From Ignavibacteriaceae bacterium (lineage in GTDB: Bacteria > Bacteroidota > Ignavibacteria > Ignavibacteriales > Ignavibacteriaceae), in the NCBI GenBank assembly GCA_025449775.1, contig JANWIS010000171.1, positions 1 through 5,260 of the forward strand: 5,260 bases of DNA. The letters run 5' to 3'. Below, piece by piece: positions 1 through 5,260 of the stretch. Each line of letters starts with the position of its first letter. The stretch's first letter is position 1. The notes beneath the pieces are model-generated. The model was not told where the DNA came from and made no database searches. It saw only the letters and a program-made list of their open reading frames with translations. The position numbers and the translations under genes are program-made.

Positions 1-805
1 ATTCTTTATTTTGAGGATGAAAATCTTTTACCAGACTTTCAATCGGAAATTTTTGATTCCACGGACAAACATCCTGGCAGATATCACATCCGAAAACCCA
101 GTTATCAAACTTTCCTTTAAACTCATTGGGGATTTCTTTTTTATTTTCAATTGTAAGGTATGAAATACATTTATTCGCATCGACAACATACTCCTGAATT
201 ATTGCACCAGTTGGACAAGCATCAATGCAAGCCGTACAAGTACCACAGAAATCAGGGATCGAAGTTGAATATTCAAATTCACAGTTACAGATTATATTGG
301 CAATAAAAAACCAGCTTCCGATACCACGATTAATTACATTCGTATGTTTGCCAAGCCATCCAATCCCAGAACGAACAGCCCAGGCTTTGTCCATCACCGG
401 ACCTGTATCTACATACGAAATAGAATTAAACTCCGGATCAATTTTTTTTAAATCAGCTTCAAGCTCTTCGAGCATTTTCCAGATTACAAGATGATAATCT
501 TTTCCCCAGGCATAACGTGAAATTTTTCCTTTATTATTATCTTCGGAATAGTTGTTTGGAGTATAATAATTGAGACCAAGTGAAATAACTGATTTAGCTT
601 CGGGCAGAATTTTTTTTACATCATTCCGCTTTTCAAAATTCCTTTCCATATAATCCATTCCAGCCTGGTATTTTTTATCAAGCCAGCCATTAAGCTGTGC
701 TGATTCTTTTTTTAGTGGTTCAGCCTTTGCAAAACCAACCAGGTCGAAGCCAACAGCTTTGGCTTTTTGAATTACAACTTCATTCGAAAGAGTTTTAGTT
801 ACCAA
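1..805 (-). CDS. queG: Epoxyqueuosine reductase QueG (3' end beyond the window)
   Basis: QueG is the cobalamin-dependent, iron-sulfur enzyme that reduces epoxyqueuosine to queuosine at the wobble base of tRNAs with GUN anticodons (Tyr, His, Asn, Asp), in the cytoplasm. The frame is open without a break for 268 residues. Visible family marks are KAVGFDLVGFAKAE near residue 16, YVDTGPVMDKAW at 131-142 with the conserved Asp133 (general-acid position in the family), GWLGKHT at 149-155, a first cluster motif with Cys187, 190, 193 and 197, CISYLTIE at 213-220, and a second motif GCDICQDVCPWN with Cys240, 243 and 247. Family members usually exceed 300 residues, so the C-terminus is missing. An in-frame TAA lies 9 bases before the proposed TTG start, and the next in-frame ATG is residue 50, inside the conserved domain. 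TTG at 803-805 is therefore the only reasonable start. It overlaps the stop of the Rieske gene by 7 bases, with no good ribosome binding site, which points to translational coupling. Confidence 0.95.
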   Translation of the reverse strand, partial: MVTKTLSNEVVIQKAKAVGFDLVGFAKAEPLKKESAQLNGWLDKKYQAGMDYMERNFEKRNDVKKILPEAKSVISLGLNYYTPNNYSEDNNKGKISRYAWGKDYHLVIWKMLEELEADLKKIDPEFNSISYVDTGPVMDKAWAVRSGIGWLGKHTNVINRGIGSWFFIANIICNCEFEYSTSIPDFCGTCTACIDACPTGAIIQEYVVDANKCISYLTIENKKEIPNEFKGKFDNWVFGCDICQDVCPWNQKFPIESLVKDFHPQNKE

Positions 806-1140
806 TTGTTTTTTTTAGGACTCACTTTAATAAATATTTTATCTTCAAATATTTGTACAGGATATGATTCAAGCCCGTTGCTTCCTGAATCTTTTTTCCC
901 GGTTCTAAGATTGAACATCCAGCCATGCGCCGGACAAACAACAAATTCACCCTCAATAAAACCATCGTAGATAAGATGAGTTTGCTGGTGTGGACAAATA
1001 TTACTCAACGCAAACACTTCTGAATTAATTTTGAAAACAGCTATCTCAACATCATTAACAAAAAATCTTTTACCGGAATATTCTTTAAGATCTCCGAATG
1101 AGCAAACATAAGTAAAACCTTCTTCTTCAAATTTCTTCAA
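799..1140 (-). CDS. Rieske [2Fe-2S] ferredoxin-like protein
   Basis: This is a small soluble Rieske protein of about 113 residues, without signal peptide or membrane anchor, like the ferredoxin components of dioxygenases or NirD-type subunits. The cluster ligands are clear: Cys49-Pro-His51 and, 17 residues later, Cys69-Pro-Ala-His72, followed by the usual GWMFNLRTGK strand. It probably carries electrons in the cytoplasm; the partner is unknown. The frame stays open upstream to an ATG at 1245, but that start would overlap the metallo-hydrolase gene by 119 bases and add about 35 residues with no Rieske character. TTG at 1138-1140, giving MKKFEEEGFTYVCSFGDL, fits the normal N-terminus and leaves a 14-base overlap with the upstream stop. 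In-frame TTG or GTG codons slightly farther upstream cannot be excluded. There is no recognisable Shine-Dalgarno, so coupled reinitiation is likely. The gene ends in an A8 run just before the queG start. Confidence 0.88.
   Translation of the reverse strand: MKKFEEEGFTYVCSFGDLKEYSGKRFFVNDVEIAVFKINSEVFALSNICPHQQTHLIYDGFIEGEFVVCPAHGWMFNLRTGKKDSGSNGLESYPVQIFEDKIFIKVSPKKNNW
808..814 (-). other. Possible -1 frameshift heptamer A_AAA_AAC at the end of the Rieske gene
   Basis: The last Rieske codons are AAA AAA AAC AAT TGG TAA. The heptamer A_AAA_AAC sits in the phase needed for a -1 tandem slip. After the slip, the reading continues CAA TTG GTA ACT, which is the queG frame, with no stop between. 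Slippage would yield a Rieske-QueG fusion. No stimulatory structure has been demonstrated, and A-runs are common in such DNA. Confidence 0.25.
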
Positions 1141-1984
1141 ATGATCTGAATTTTTTATCAACTGTAAATCCTTCACCAATTTTTTTGATTGTTGTAAATG
1201 CAATTTCCGGATCGTGTTCACAAAATATTTTCCAGTTTTCATCAACAGCTGATTTCAAAAACTTCTTCTTCTCATGTAAAGTTACAAGAGGCTGAAGATC
1301 ATAACCCATTATGTATGACAGTGGAATATGTGAAACTGTTGGAACTAAATCACCGCAAAAAAGAAAAGTATTGCTTGCATCAGAAATTTTAACGAGCTGC
1401 TGACCAAAAGTATGTCCGTTAATTACTATAAATTCAATCTCTTCATCAAATTCAGCATCACCGATTATAAATTCCAAAACACCTTCTTCATACAATGGAA
1501 GAAAATTTTCTTTCAGGTAACTTCCTTTATCTCTGTCAGAAGGATTAATCGCCCAATCATAATTCTGTTTCTGCACATAATATTTTGCATTCGGGAATGC
1601 AGGCACAAGCTTTCCATCCTGAAGCAGAGTTGATCCGCCTGTATGATCAAAATGTAAATGAGTAAGTATAACATCAGTGATTTCATCCGGTTTCAGCCCG
1701 TATTTTTCAAGAGAAGAGTTCATAGAAAATTTTTCATCAACCGCATAGATATTTTTTGATTTGTCATCCCATTTATTCCCCATTCCTGTATCGATAATAA
1801 TTTTTTTCTTATCAGATTCAAGAAGTAAATGACGTGTTGCAAGCTTTATCCGGTTGGAAGCATCAGGAGGATTCGTTTTTTGCCACAGAACTTTTGGAAT
1901 AATTCCGAACATCGATCCGCCATCAAGTCCAAAATAACCTGACTCGATGATGCTTATTTTGTATTTACCAATTTGCATTTTCAT
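1127..1984 (-). CDS. Metallo-beta-lactamase-fold metal-dependent hydrolase
   Basis: A cytoplasmic hydrolase of the metallo-beta-lactamase fold (COG0491 type), 285 residues, complete. The dinuclear metal site can be read directly: THLHFDHTGG gives His109, His111, Asp113 and His114; NGHTFGQQ gives His191; FCGDLVP gives the bridging Asp212; and CEHDPE gives His257. Before these, IIIDTGMGNKW at 63-72 is the usual strand and turn with Asp65. The layout with a long N-terminal section resembles AHL-lactonase and organophosphate-hydrolase-like members rather than glyoxalase II or RNase J, but the substrate cannot be told from sequence. No signal peptide is seen. The ATG at 1984 has only a poor ribosome binding site; a second ATG two codons later is possible. 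The last 14 bases overlap the Rieske gene, and the conserved HDP region confirms that this is the real frame there. The tight link suggests that the hydrolase and the Rieske protein work together or are at least made together. Confidence 0.92.
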   Translation of the reverse strand: MKMQIGKYKISIIESGYFGLDGGSMFGIIPKVLWQKTNPPDASNRIKLATRHLLLESDKKKIIIDTGMGNKWDDKSKNIYAVDEKFSMNSSLEKYGLKPDEITDVILTHLHFDHTGGSTLLQDGKLVPAFPNAKYYVQKQNYDWAINPSDRDKGSYLKENFLPLYEEGVLEFIIGDAEFDEEIEFIVINGHTFGQQLVKISDASNTFLFCGDLVPTVSHIPLSYIMGYDLQPLVTLHEKKKFLKSAVDENWKIFCEHDPEIAFTTIKKIGEGFTVDKKFRSFEEI

Positions 1985-2003
1985 TAAAGGCTTAATTGTT
2001 TTT

Positions 2004-2034
2004 CAAAATTAGAGAAGTTTGGAGAGAGGAAAAA
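2004..2034 (-). promoter_or_regulatory. Candidate Bacteroidota-type promoter for the hydrolase-Rieske-queG operon
   Basis: On the minus strand TAATTTTG (2011 down to 2004) matches the TAnnTTTG -7 box of Bacteroidota housekeeping promoters exactly. TTTT (2034 to 2031) lies 19 bases upstream, where TTTG is expected. Transcription would start about 10-15 bases before the hydrolase ATG, leaving a very short leader. The region is AT-rich, so a chance match is possible. Confidence 0.35.
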
Positions 2035-2070
2035 ATAATTTTTCAGTAAGAGAATTAAGAAAAAATCAGC

Positions 2071-2415
2071 TTAAGGTCTTGCAATTCTTCCAATGCTATC
2101 GAGGTAATCTTTTTTCTTAAGAAGCTCTTCTTCTGTTTCAACATTTTTTGGATCGGGAATGCAGCAGTCAACAGGACAAACAGCAGCACACTGAGGTTCA
2201 TCGTGGAATCCTTTGCATTCGGTACATTTATCCGGAGTGATGTAAAAAAGGTCAGAGGAATAAAATCCGGAAGCACCTGAAGGAGCCGTATCACCATTGC
2301 CATAAAGTTTGCCTGATAATTCCCAGCCGACACCACCTTCATATATTGCTGTGTTCGGACATTCGGGTTCACAAGCTCCGCAGTTTATACATTCTTCCGT
2401 GATCATTATCGCCAT
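2071..2415 (-). CDS. 2[4Fe-4S] ferredoxin, long-loop dicluster type
   Basis: A soluble 114-residue ferredoxin that should carry two low-potential [4Fe-4S] clusters. The first motif has Cys9, 12, 15 and 19 followed by Pro (CINCGACEPECP). The second has Cys64, Cys67, then eight residues to Cys76, and Cys80-Pro (CTECKGFHDEPQCAAVCP), the C-x2-C-x8-C-x3-C spacing of Allochromatium/YfhL-type ferredoxins. A loop of about 45 residues rich in Gly and Ser separates the motifs, and a charged helical tail follows. The N-terminus MAIMITEECINCGACEPECPN is typical of this ferredoxin in Bacteroidota and Chlorobi. The frame is open farther upstream (ATGs at 2451 and 2490), but the start at 2415 is favoured by a strong AAGGAG 8 bases before it. 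Its promoter region lies in the 125-base spacer upstream. It is separated from the hydrolase operon by 86 bases, so it may be its own unit or the first gene of that operon. It is a plausible electron donor for QueG, which is inference only. Confidence 0.93.
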   Translation of the reverse strand: MAIMITEECINCGACEPECPNTAIYEGGVGWELSGKLYGNGDTAPSGASGFYSSDLFYITPDKCTECKGFHDEPQCAAVCPVDCCIPDPKNVETEEELLKKKDYLDSIGRIARP

Positions 2416-2422
2416 AAAAGCA

Positions 2423-2428
2423 CTCCTT
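2423..2428 (-). promoter_or_regulatory. Ribosome binding site of the ferredoxin gene
   Basis: AAGGAG on the minus strand, with 7 bases between it and the ATG at 2415. It is the only strong Shine-Dalgarno sequence in the window, and it decides the ferredoxin start against the in-frame ATGs farther upstream. Confidence 0.8.
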
Positions 2429-2452
2429 ATAAGAAATAAATTATTATTCATA

Positions 2453-2468
2453 TTCCTTTTTGAAGGAA
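2453..2468 (-). repeat. Small perfect inverted repeat in the ferredoxin leader
   Basis: TTCCTT, a 4-base loop CAAA, then AAGGAA on the minus strand: a 6-bp stem lying 38 bases before the ferredoxin ATG. There is no following T-run that would make it a terminator. It could be a weak mRNA hairpin or an operator-like site. The TTCCTT arm could also pair with most of the downstream AAGGAG ribosome binding site. Confidence 0.4.
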
Positions 2469-2488
2469 AAGAATAACATTTCATCTGC

Positions 2489-2516
2489 AATTTATAAAAA
2501 ATCTATGAGTGTTCAA
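2489..2516 (-). promoter_or_regulatory. Weak promoter candidate for the ferredoxin gene
   Basis: On the minus strand TTGAAC (2516-2511) is followed after 16 bases by TAAATT (2494-2489), a passable -35 and a 4-of-6 -10 box. Initiation would give a leader of roughly 65 bases that includes the small inverted repeat. The spacer is AT-rich, so this is a weak call. The 125-base gap itself is the main reason to expect a promoter here. Confidence 0.25.
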
Positions 2517-2540
2517 CTCAAAATAAAATCCGATAAATCT

Positions 2541-3581
2541 TTACCGCTTGTTGTTTGTGCGCTGCACTAAATCTACTCCAACAATTTTAGCAATATTGAA
2601 TGCAACAAGAAGAACAATTATTGGAAAGACTTCGTAGTAATCTCTTAACTCATCGAAGAAACCAAGTAGAAAGGTTAAGAAGATTAATGGGACGGCAATC
2701 CACATTGCATCTTTTAGAAATTTTGGTTTTTCATTCCACTTGCTGAAGAGAGTAAGAAATATGATCAGCAGAACAACAAAAGTGGATAATGAATACCCGT
2801 TAAAGATAAGATAGTTCCTGTCGATCAGATGGAATTCAACTAAGCTGCCCGGGTTATAAATGAAAAGAATGTAAAGCAGGATTTTCACAGCGGTAAAAAT
2901 TATTAATTGAACTGCAATAATTTGAAAATATAATTTCCTGCTGATCCTTTCGTCTTTATAGAAATGAATCGCGAAAATAAGAGTAAGCAGGATTATCGTT
3001 TCTTTATTAAAACAAGCTATGAAGAAAAGAATTAGTAGATATCTCCAGTTTCTTTGCTTCAGAAATAACAATCCCGATGTAAAAATAAACAATGTGGAAA
3101 AATCATAAACGTAACTGTAGTACTGGAACATTGCTGGAAGAGCAAACAACAAAAGAATTGAAATCAGGTTGGCAAACCATAAAGGTGAATCATATATCTC
3201 AAAAAATAATTTTCTAAACACAAATACGAATCCAATCATGCAAAAATACATAAGCATCATTGCAATAAGATATTCTGTCACATATTCGCTTTCCCAATTC
3301 AATTTTTCAAAAATGAGTTTTAAAGAGCTGCTGTTTCCAGCATGTTTTGTAAGTGAAGTGTGAACCTCGACAGGAATAATTTCACTTATTATTCTTACAG
3401 AAGAAGGTATGAGAGTTCTGTATACAAAAGGTTTCCATGCAGTTCCATAAATCATTTCAGGAAACATTGCACGTTCGTAACCATTCATTCCCGGTAATTT
3501 GACGAAAGAGATTAGTACATAAAGTGAGATTATCGCGACGATGAGACTGAAGAAAAATTTATTTTCAAAAAACTTTTTCAC
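2541..3581 (-). CDS. Polytopic membrane protein, GT-C glycosyltransferase-like
   Basis: A 346-residue inner-membrane protein with about nine hydrophobic segments, roughly at residues 9-28, 104-124, 134-152, 158-174, 179-206, 217-241, 263-280, 292-308 and 319-336. A long loop at 29-100 follows the first segment, as in GT-C enzymes that use lipid-linked sugars. It contains AWKPFVYRTLIP, and later come YVYDFSTLFIF and the short motif FNKETIILL at 191-199. This combination (YRxLxP, then YDxxxL, then NKET or NRET) recurs in uncharacterised GT-C-like membrane proteins. No donor, acceptor or catalytic residue can be assigned, so the enzyme role is a hypothesis. The start is GTG at 3579-3581, 7 bases after the stop of the flavin-reductase-like gene. 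The next in-frame Met is residue 32, beyond the first membrane segment, so GTG is preferred. The spacing implies co-transcription with the two genes upstream. The stop is followed by the 125-base spacer before the ferredoxin. Confidence 0.72.
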   Translation of the reverse strand: MKKFFENKFFFSLIVAIISLYVLISFVKLPGMNGYERAMFPEMIYGTAWKPFVYRTLIPSSVRIISEIIPVEVHTSLTKHAGNSSSLKLIFEKLNWESEYVTEYLIAMMLMYFCMIGFVFVFRKLFFEIYDSPLWFANLISILLLFALPAMFQYYSYVYDFSTLFIFTSGLLFLKQRNWRYLLILFFIACFNKETIILLTLIFAIHFYKDERISRKLYFQIIAVQLIIFTAVKILLYILFIYNPGSLVEFHLIDRNYLIFNGYSLSTFVVLLIIFLTLFSKWNEKPKFLKDAMWIAVPLIFLTFLLGFFDELRDYYEVFPIIVLLVAFNIAKIVGVDLVQRTNNKR

Positions 3582-3588
3582 TAAACAG

Positions 3589-4548
3589 TTACGATTTTCT
3601 TAATAAAAAATTTGTTTTAATTCCGTTTCTGATCCTCCATTCAGCAATATCACGATGGACGTGAGCGAGAACAGACTTGTTTTCACTTAAAATAATTTTG
3701 TTTATCACTTTCCAAAAATGAATTGTATGAATTCCGAACTCAAAATTATTAATTCTTTTCAATTCAAGATACTTAACAGTACCGAGAGGAATAGGAAGAT
3801 TTAAAGTTTCAGATCTTTGTTCTCTTAACATAATTCCAAAAGAATTTGGTTCCGAAAGTTCCTTCATATGATTTTTACCGCTGTTGTAAACTTCCATAAA
3901 GGAAGCCGGATCCATTATTCCTACAAGGCACTCACCTGATTTTTCTATATGTTGATTTACTTTACCAGTAGTCCGAAGCGAGATGATAAAATTATTTTCA
4001 CCTATTGGTCCGCTTAGATCGGTCGGGAATATATTAAACAATCCATTGTAACCGACTGAAGCTAAATAAATATTTCTGGGAACTGAATATGCTATTTTAA
4101 CCTGGTCGAACAGGTTTCCTTTAAGGTAAATATTTTTCTTTCTGTCAGCCCTAACTTTATAATGAAGATTATTGAGTATTCTGTGAAAATATTTTGTAAT
4201 TGAATGAGAACCCTTCACTCCTTCACAGATAACACAGGAAGCCGAATCCAAATTCATTTCTTTAATCATTTTCAATTTTAGTGTGGCAATGCTTTTCCCA
4301 TCTTCCGTCCGGAAACTAAGTGTAATTAATTTGTTCCTGTCAAGATCAATGAAATCTAATTTAGCTTTATCAATTGCAAGAATTAAAGGTTTGTAACCAA
4401 TCAATAAATTATGCCCGGTTATGTCTGTTTCAATATTCCCAGTACTTAATATTATTTTCAGCTGCTCTTTGTAATCCTTCCTGTTCACACACAAATATTC
4501 CTGTGGAAGAGTTATTCCAAATAATATTTTCTTAATAAATCTTTTCAT
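3589..4548 (-). CDS. Flavin-reductase-like FMN-binding split-barrel protein with a distinct N-terminal region
   Basis: A 319-residue cytoplasmic protein with no signal peptide or membrane segment. From about residue 155 to the end it resembles the flavin reductase-like (FMN-binding split barrel) family: PRNIYLASVGYNGLFNIFPTDL at 157-178, then FIISLRTTGKVNQHIEKSGE at 187-206, a GTVKYLELKRI strand near 256-266, and HFWKVINK near 277-284. The ending LAHVHRDIAEWRIRNG is also a family style. The first 150 residues match no domain I recognise. They contain TGHNLLIGYKPLILAID, a Cys105-x2-Cys108 pair and a basic stretch RADRKK at 133-138. The protein may bind FMN or a related cofactor; its substrate is unknown and it need not be a reductase. 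ATG at 4548 has no good ribosome binding site. It lies 22 bases after the TPR gene and 7 bases before the membrane protein gene, within an apparent three-gene unit. Confidence 0.7.
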   Translation of the reverse strand: MKRFIKKILFGITLPQEYLCVNRKDYKEQLKIILSTGNIETDITGHNLLIGYKPLILAIDKAKLDFIDLDRNKLITLSFRTEDGKSIATLKLKMIKEMNLDSASCVICEGVKGSHSITKYFHRILNNLHYKVRADRKKNIYLKGNLFDQVKIAYSVPRNIYLASVGYNGLFNIFPTDLSGPIGENNFIISLRTTGKVNQHIEKSGECLVGIMDPASFMEVYNSGKNHMKELSEPNSFGIMLREQRSETLNLPIPLGTVKYLELKRINNFEFGIHTIHFWKVINKIILSENKSVLAHVHRDIAEWRIRNGIKTNFLLRKS

Positions 4549-4570
4549 CTGAGTACTTTGTCATAAAAAG

Positions 4571-5260
4571 TTATGGTTTATTTCCTGTATAATCATATTG
4601 AAGATAATGTAAAGCAAGATTTGTCTTTGCAAGATTTTTTTGAAGAGCGAACTTTTCTGCATTCTGAATATTGCCGGAATAAAATCTCCACCACAATAAA
4701 GAGCCGATCACCAAACCATCAAAAATTCTGTCTTCAGCAAAAGCATTAATTGTGAGATAACCCCATAATACATTCCAGCCGATAGAAATTAATCCGCTGA
4801 CATACTCACCGGTATAAAACTGACCTAATCCCGGAACAATTGATAATGCTTTAGCAAGTGTTGCATCATACAAGTCCTGATCAACAGAGTCACAAAAAGT
4901 TTTTAGTGTATGGTTGGAATCAATGTCTGCAAAAGTCAAAGAAGCTAGCTCCCAGTTGTCAGCGAAAATATATGCCCAACCACGCCAGTAATTTATTTCA
5001 TTAATGTTGTAAAAAAATCTTTTATCATTTTCAAGTGAATCAAGAATAGTTAATGCCATCGATGTTGTTCGCCGTAAAATATTAATTTTTACTGATTCGA
5101 TCCTGCAATAATAAATTTCTTCAGCAGTCGTAGCCTGAATTTCAGCCATTGTAAAATAAAGAAGCGCATCCGAATATTTCCCACCATTTTTATAACACAA
5201 CCCTATTAATCGATTCGCATCGTATAAATATTGGTCATCGATATCAAAAAACAATAACCG
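4571..5260 (-). CDS. TPR protein with C-terminal PGxGQFYxG membrane hairpin (5' end beyond the window)
   Basis: The frame is open to the window edge, so the start lies outside; 229 residues are visible. The first 130 or so are helical repeats of TPR style (for example NRLIGLCYKNGGKYSDALLYFTMAE and YWRGWAYIFADNWELASLTFADI), which usually mediate protein contacts. At about 136-160 comes AKALSIVPGLGQFYTGEYVSGL, followed by two hydrophobic segments (roughly 156-172 and 180-192) and an aromatic tail. The PGxGQxYxG motif with paired hydrophobic helices occurs in small membrane domains and in the tails of TPR proteins of Bacteroidota and related phyla, often near yidD. The protein is probably envelope-associated, but no specific function is known. 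A TTG near 5254 could be read as a start, but nothing supports it: it would cut into the repeat region and no stop codon precedes it. Confidence 0.75.
   Translation of the reverse strand, partial: RLLFFDIDDQYLYDANRLIGLCYKNGGKYSDALLYFTMAEIQATTAEEIYYCRIESVKINILRRTTSMALTILDSLENDKRFFYNINEINYWRGWAYIFADNWELASLTFADIDSNHTLKTFCDSVDQDLYDATLAKALSIVPGLGQFYTGEYVSGLISIGWNVLWGYLTINAFAEDRIFDGLVIGSLLWWRFYSGNIQNAEKFALQKNLAKTNLALHYLQYDYTGNKP

Noticed and set aside
225..494. Plus-strand open frame within queG
   Set aside because: It is an antisense shadow of the clearly coding QueG iron-sulfur region.
799..1245. Longer Rieske gene beginning at the ATG at 1245
   Set aside because: It would overlap the conserved HDP-containing end of the hydrolase by 119 bases and add residues without Rieske character; the TTG at 1140 fits family length and gene overlap.
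1985..2070. Terminator between the ferredoxin and hydrolase genes
   Set aside because: Only A/T-rich partial complementarity is present (GATTTTT against AAAAATT), with no GC stem, so a stop of transcription is not supported.
2055..2372. Open frame overlapping the ferredoxin gene on the same strand
   Set aside because: It is in another frame of a gene with complete cysteine motifs; its product shows no domain and it has no ribosome binding site.
2071..2490. Longer ferredoxin beginning at 2490
   Set aside because: The strong AAGGAG before 2415 and the family N-terminus both support the shorter form; the extra 25 residues look like translated leader.
2521..2546. Possible rho-independent terminator after the GT-C-like gene (CGGTA/TATCG stem followed by a T-rich run on the minus strand)
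   Set aside because: The stem is about 5 bp with a G-U pair, includes the stop codon, and the T-run is interrupted; it is too weak to call.

Overview
The window is AT-rich bacterial chromosome with every recognisable gene on the minus strand, so reading order runs from the high coordinates to the low. Gene content (a Bacteroidota/Chlorobi-style 2[4Fe-4S] ferredoxin, a TPR protein with a C-terminal PGxGQFYxG hairpin, a fused flavin-reductase-like protein), low GC, sparse Shine-Dalgarno sequences and one near-perfect TAnnTTTG box suggest the Bacteroidota/Ignavibacteria/Chlorobi side of the tree. This placement is an inference from protein style, not from a marker gene. No mobile element, CRISPR array, tRNA or rRNA is visible, and no stretch over 300 bases lacks a gene.

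Upstream block (5260 to 2541): a TPR protein cut by the window edge, a two-part protein with a C-terminal flavin-reductase-like FMN-binding split barrel, and a polytopic membrane protein resembling GT-C glycosyltransferases. Gaps of 22 and 7 bases suggest one transcript. The setting is the cell envelope, but no pathway can be named.

Middle (2540 to 2071): a 125-base spacer with a weak promoter candidate, a small hairpin and a clear ribosome binding site, followed by a 114-residue 2[4Fe-4S] ferredoxin.

Downstream block (2034 to 1): a promoter-like box, then a metallo-beta-lactamase-fold hydrolase, a Rieske [2Fe-2S] ferredoxin and the N-terminal 268 residues of epoxyqueuosine reductase (queG). 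Consecutive genes overlap by 14 and 7 bases, and both downstream genes appear to start with TTG, so translation is probably coupled. QueG performs the last step of queuosine synthesis in tRNA and needs low-potential electrons. The ferredoxin and the Rieske protein beside it are possible electron carriers, though this is not shown.

The most unusual detail is an A_AAA_AAC heptamer, in the correct phase, at the end of the Rieske gene. A -1 slip there would run directly into queG. The AAC codon is read by tRNA-Asn, itself a queuosine-modified tRNA, so a feedback link is conceivable. In such an AT-rich genome the heptamer could also be chance.
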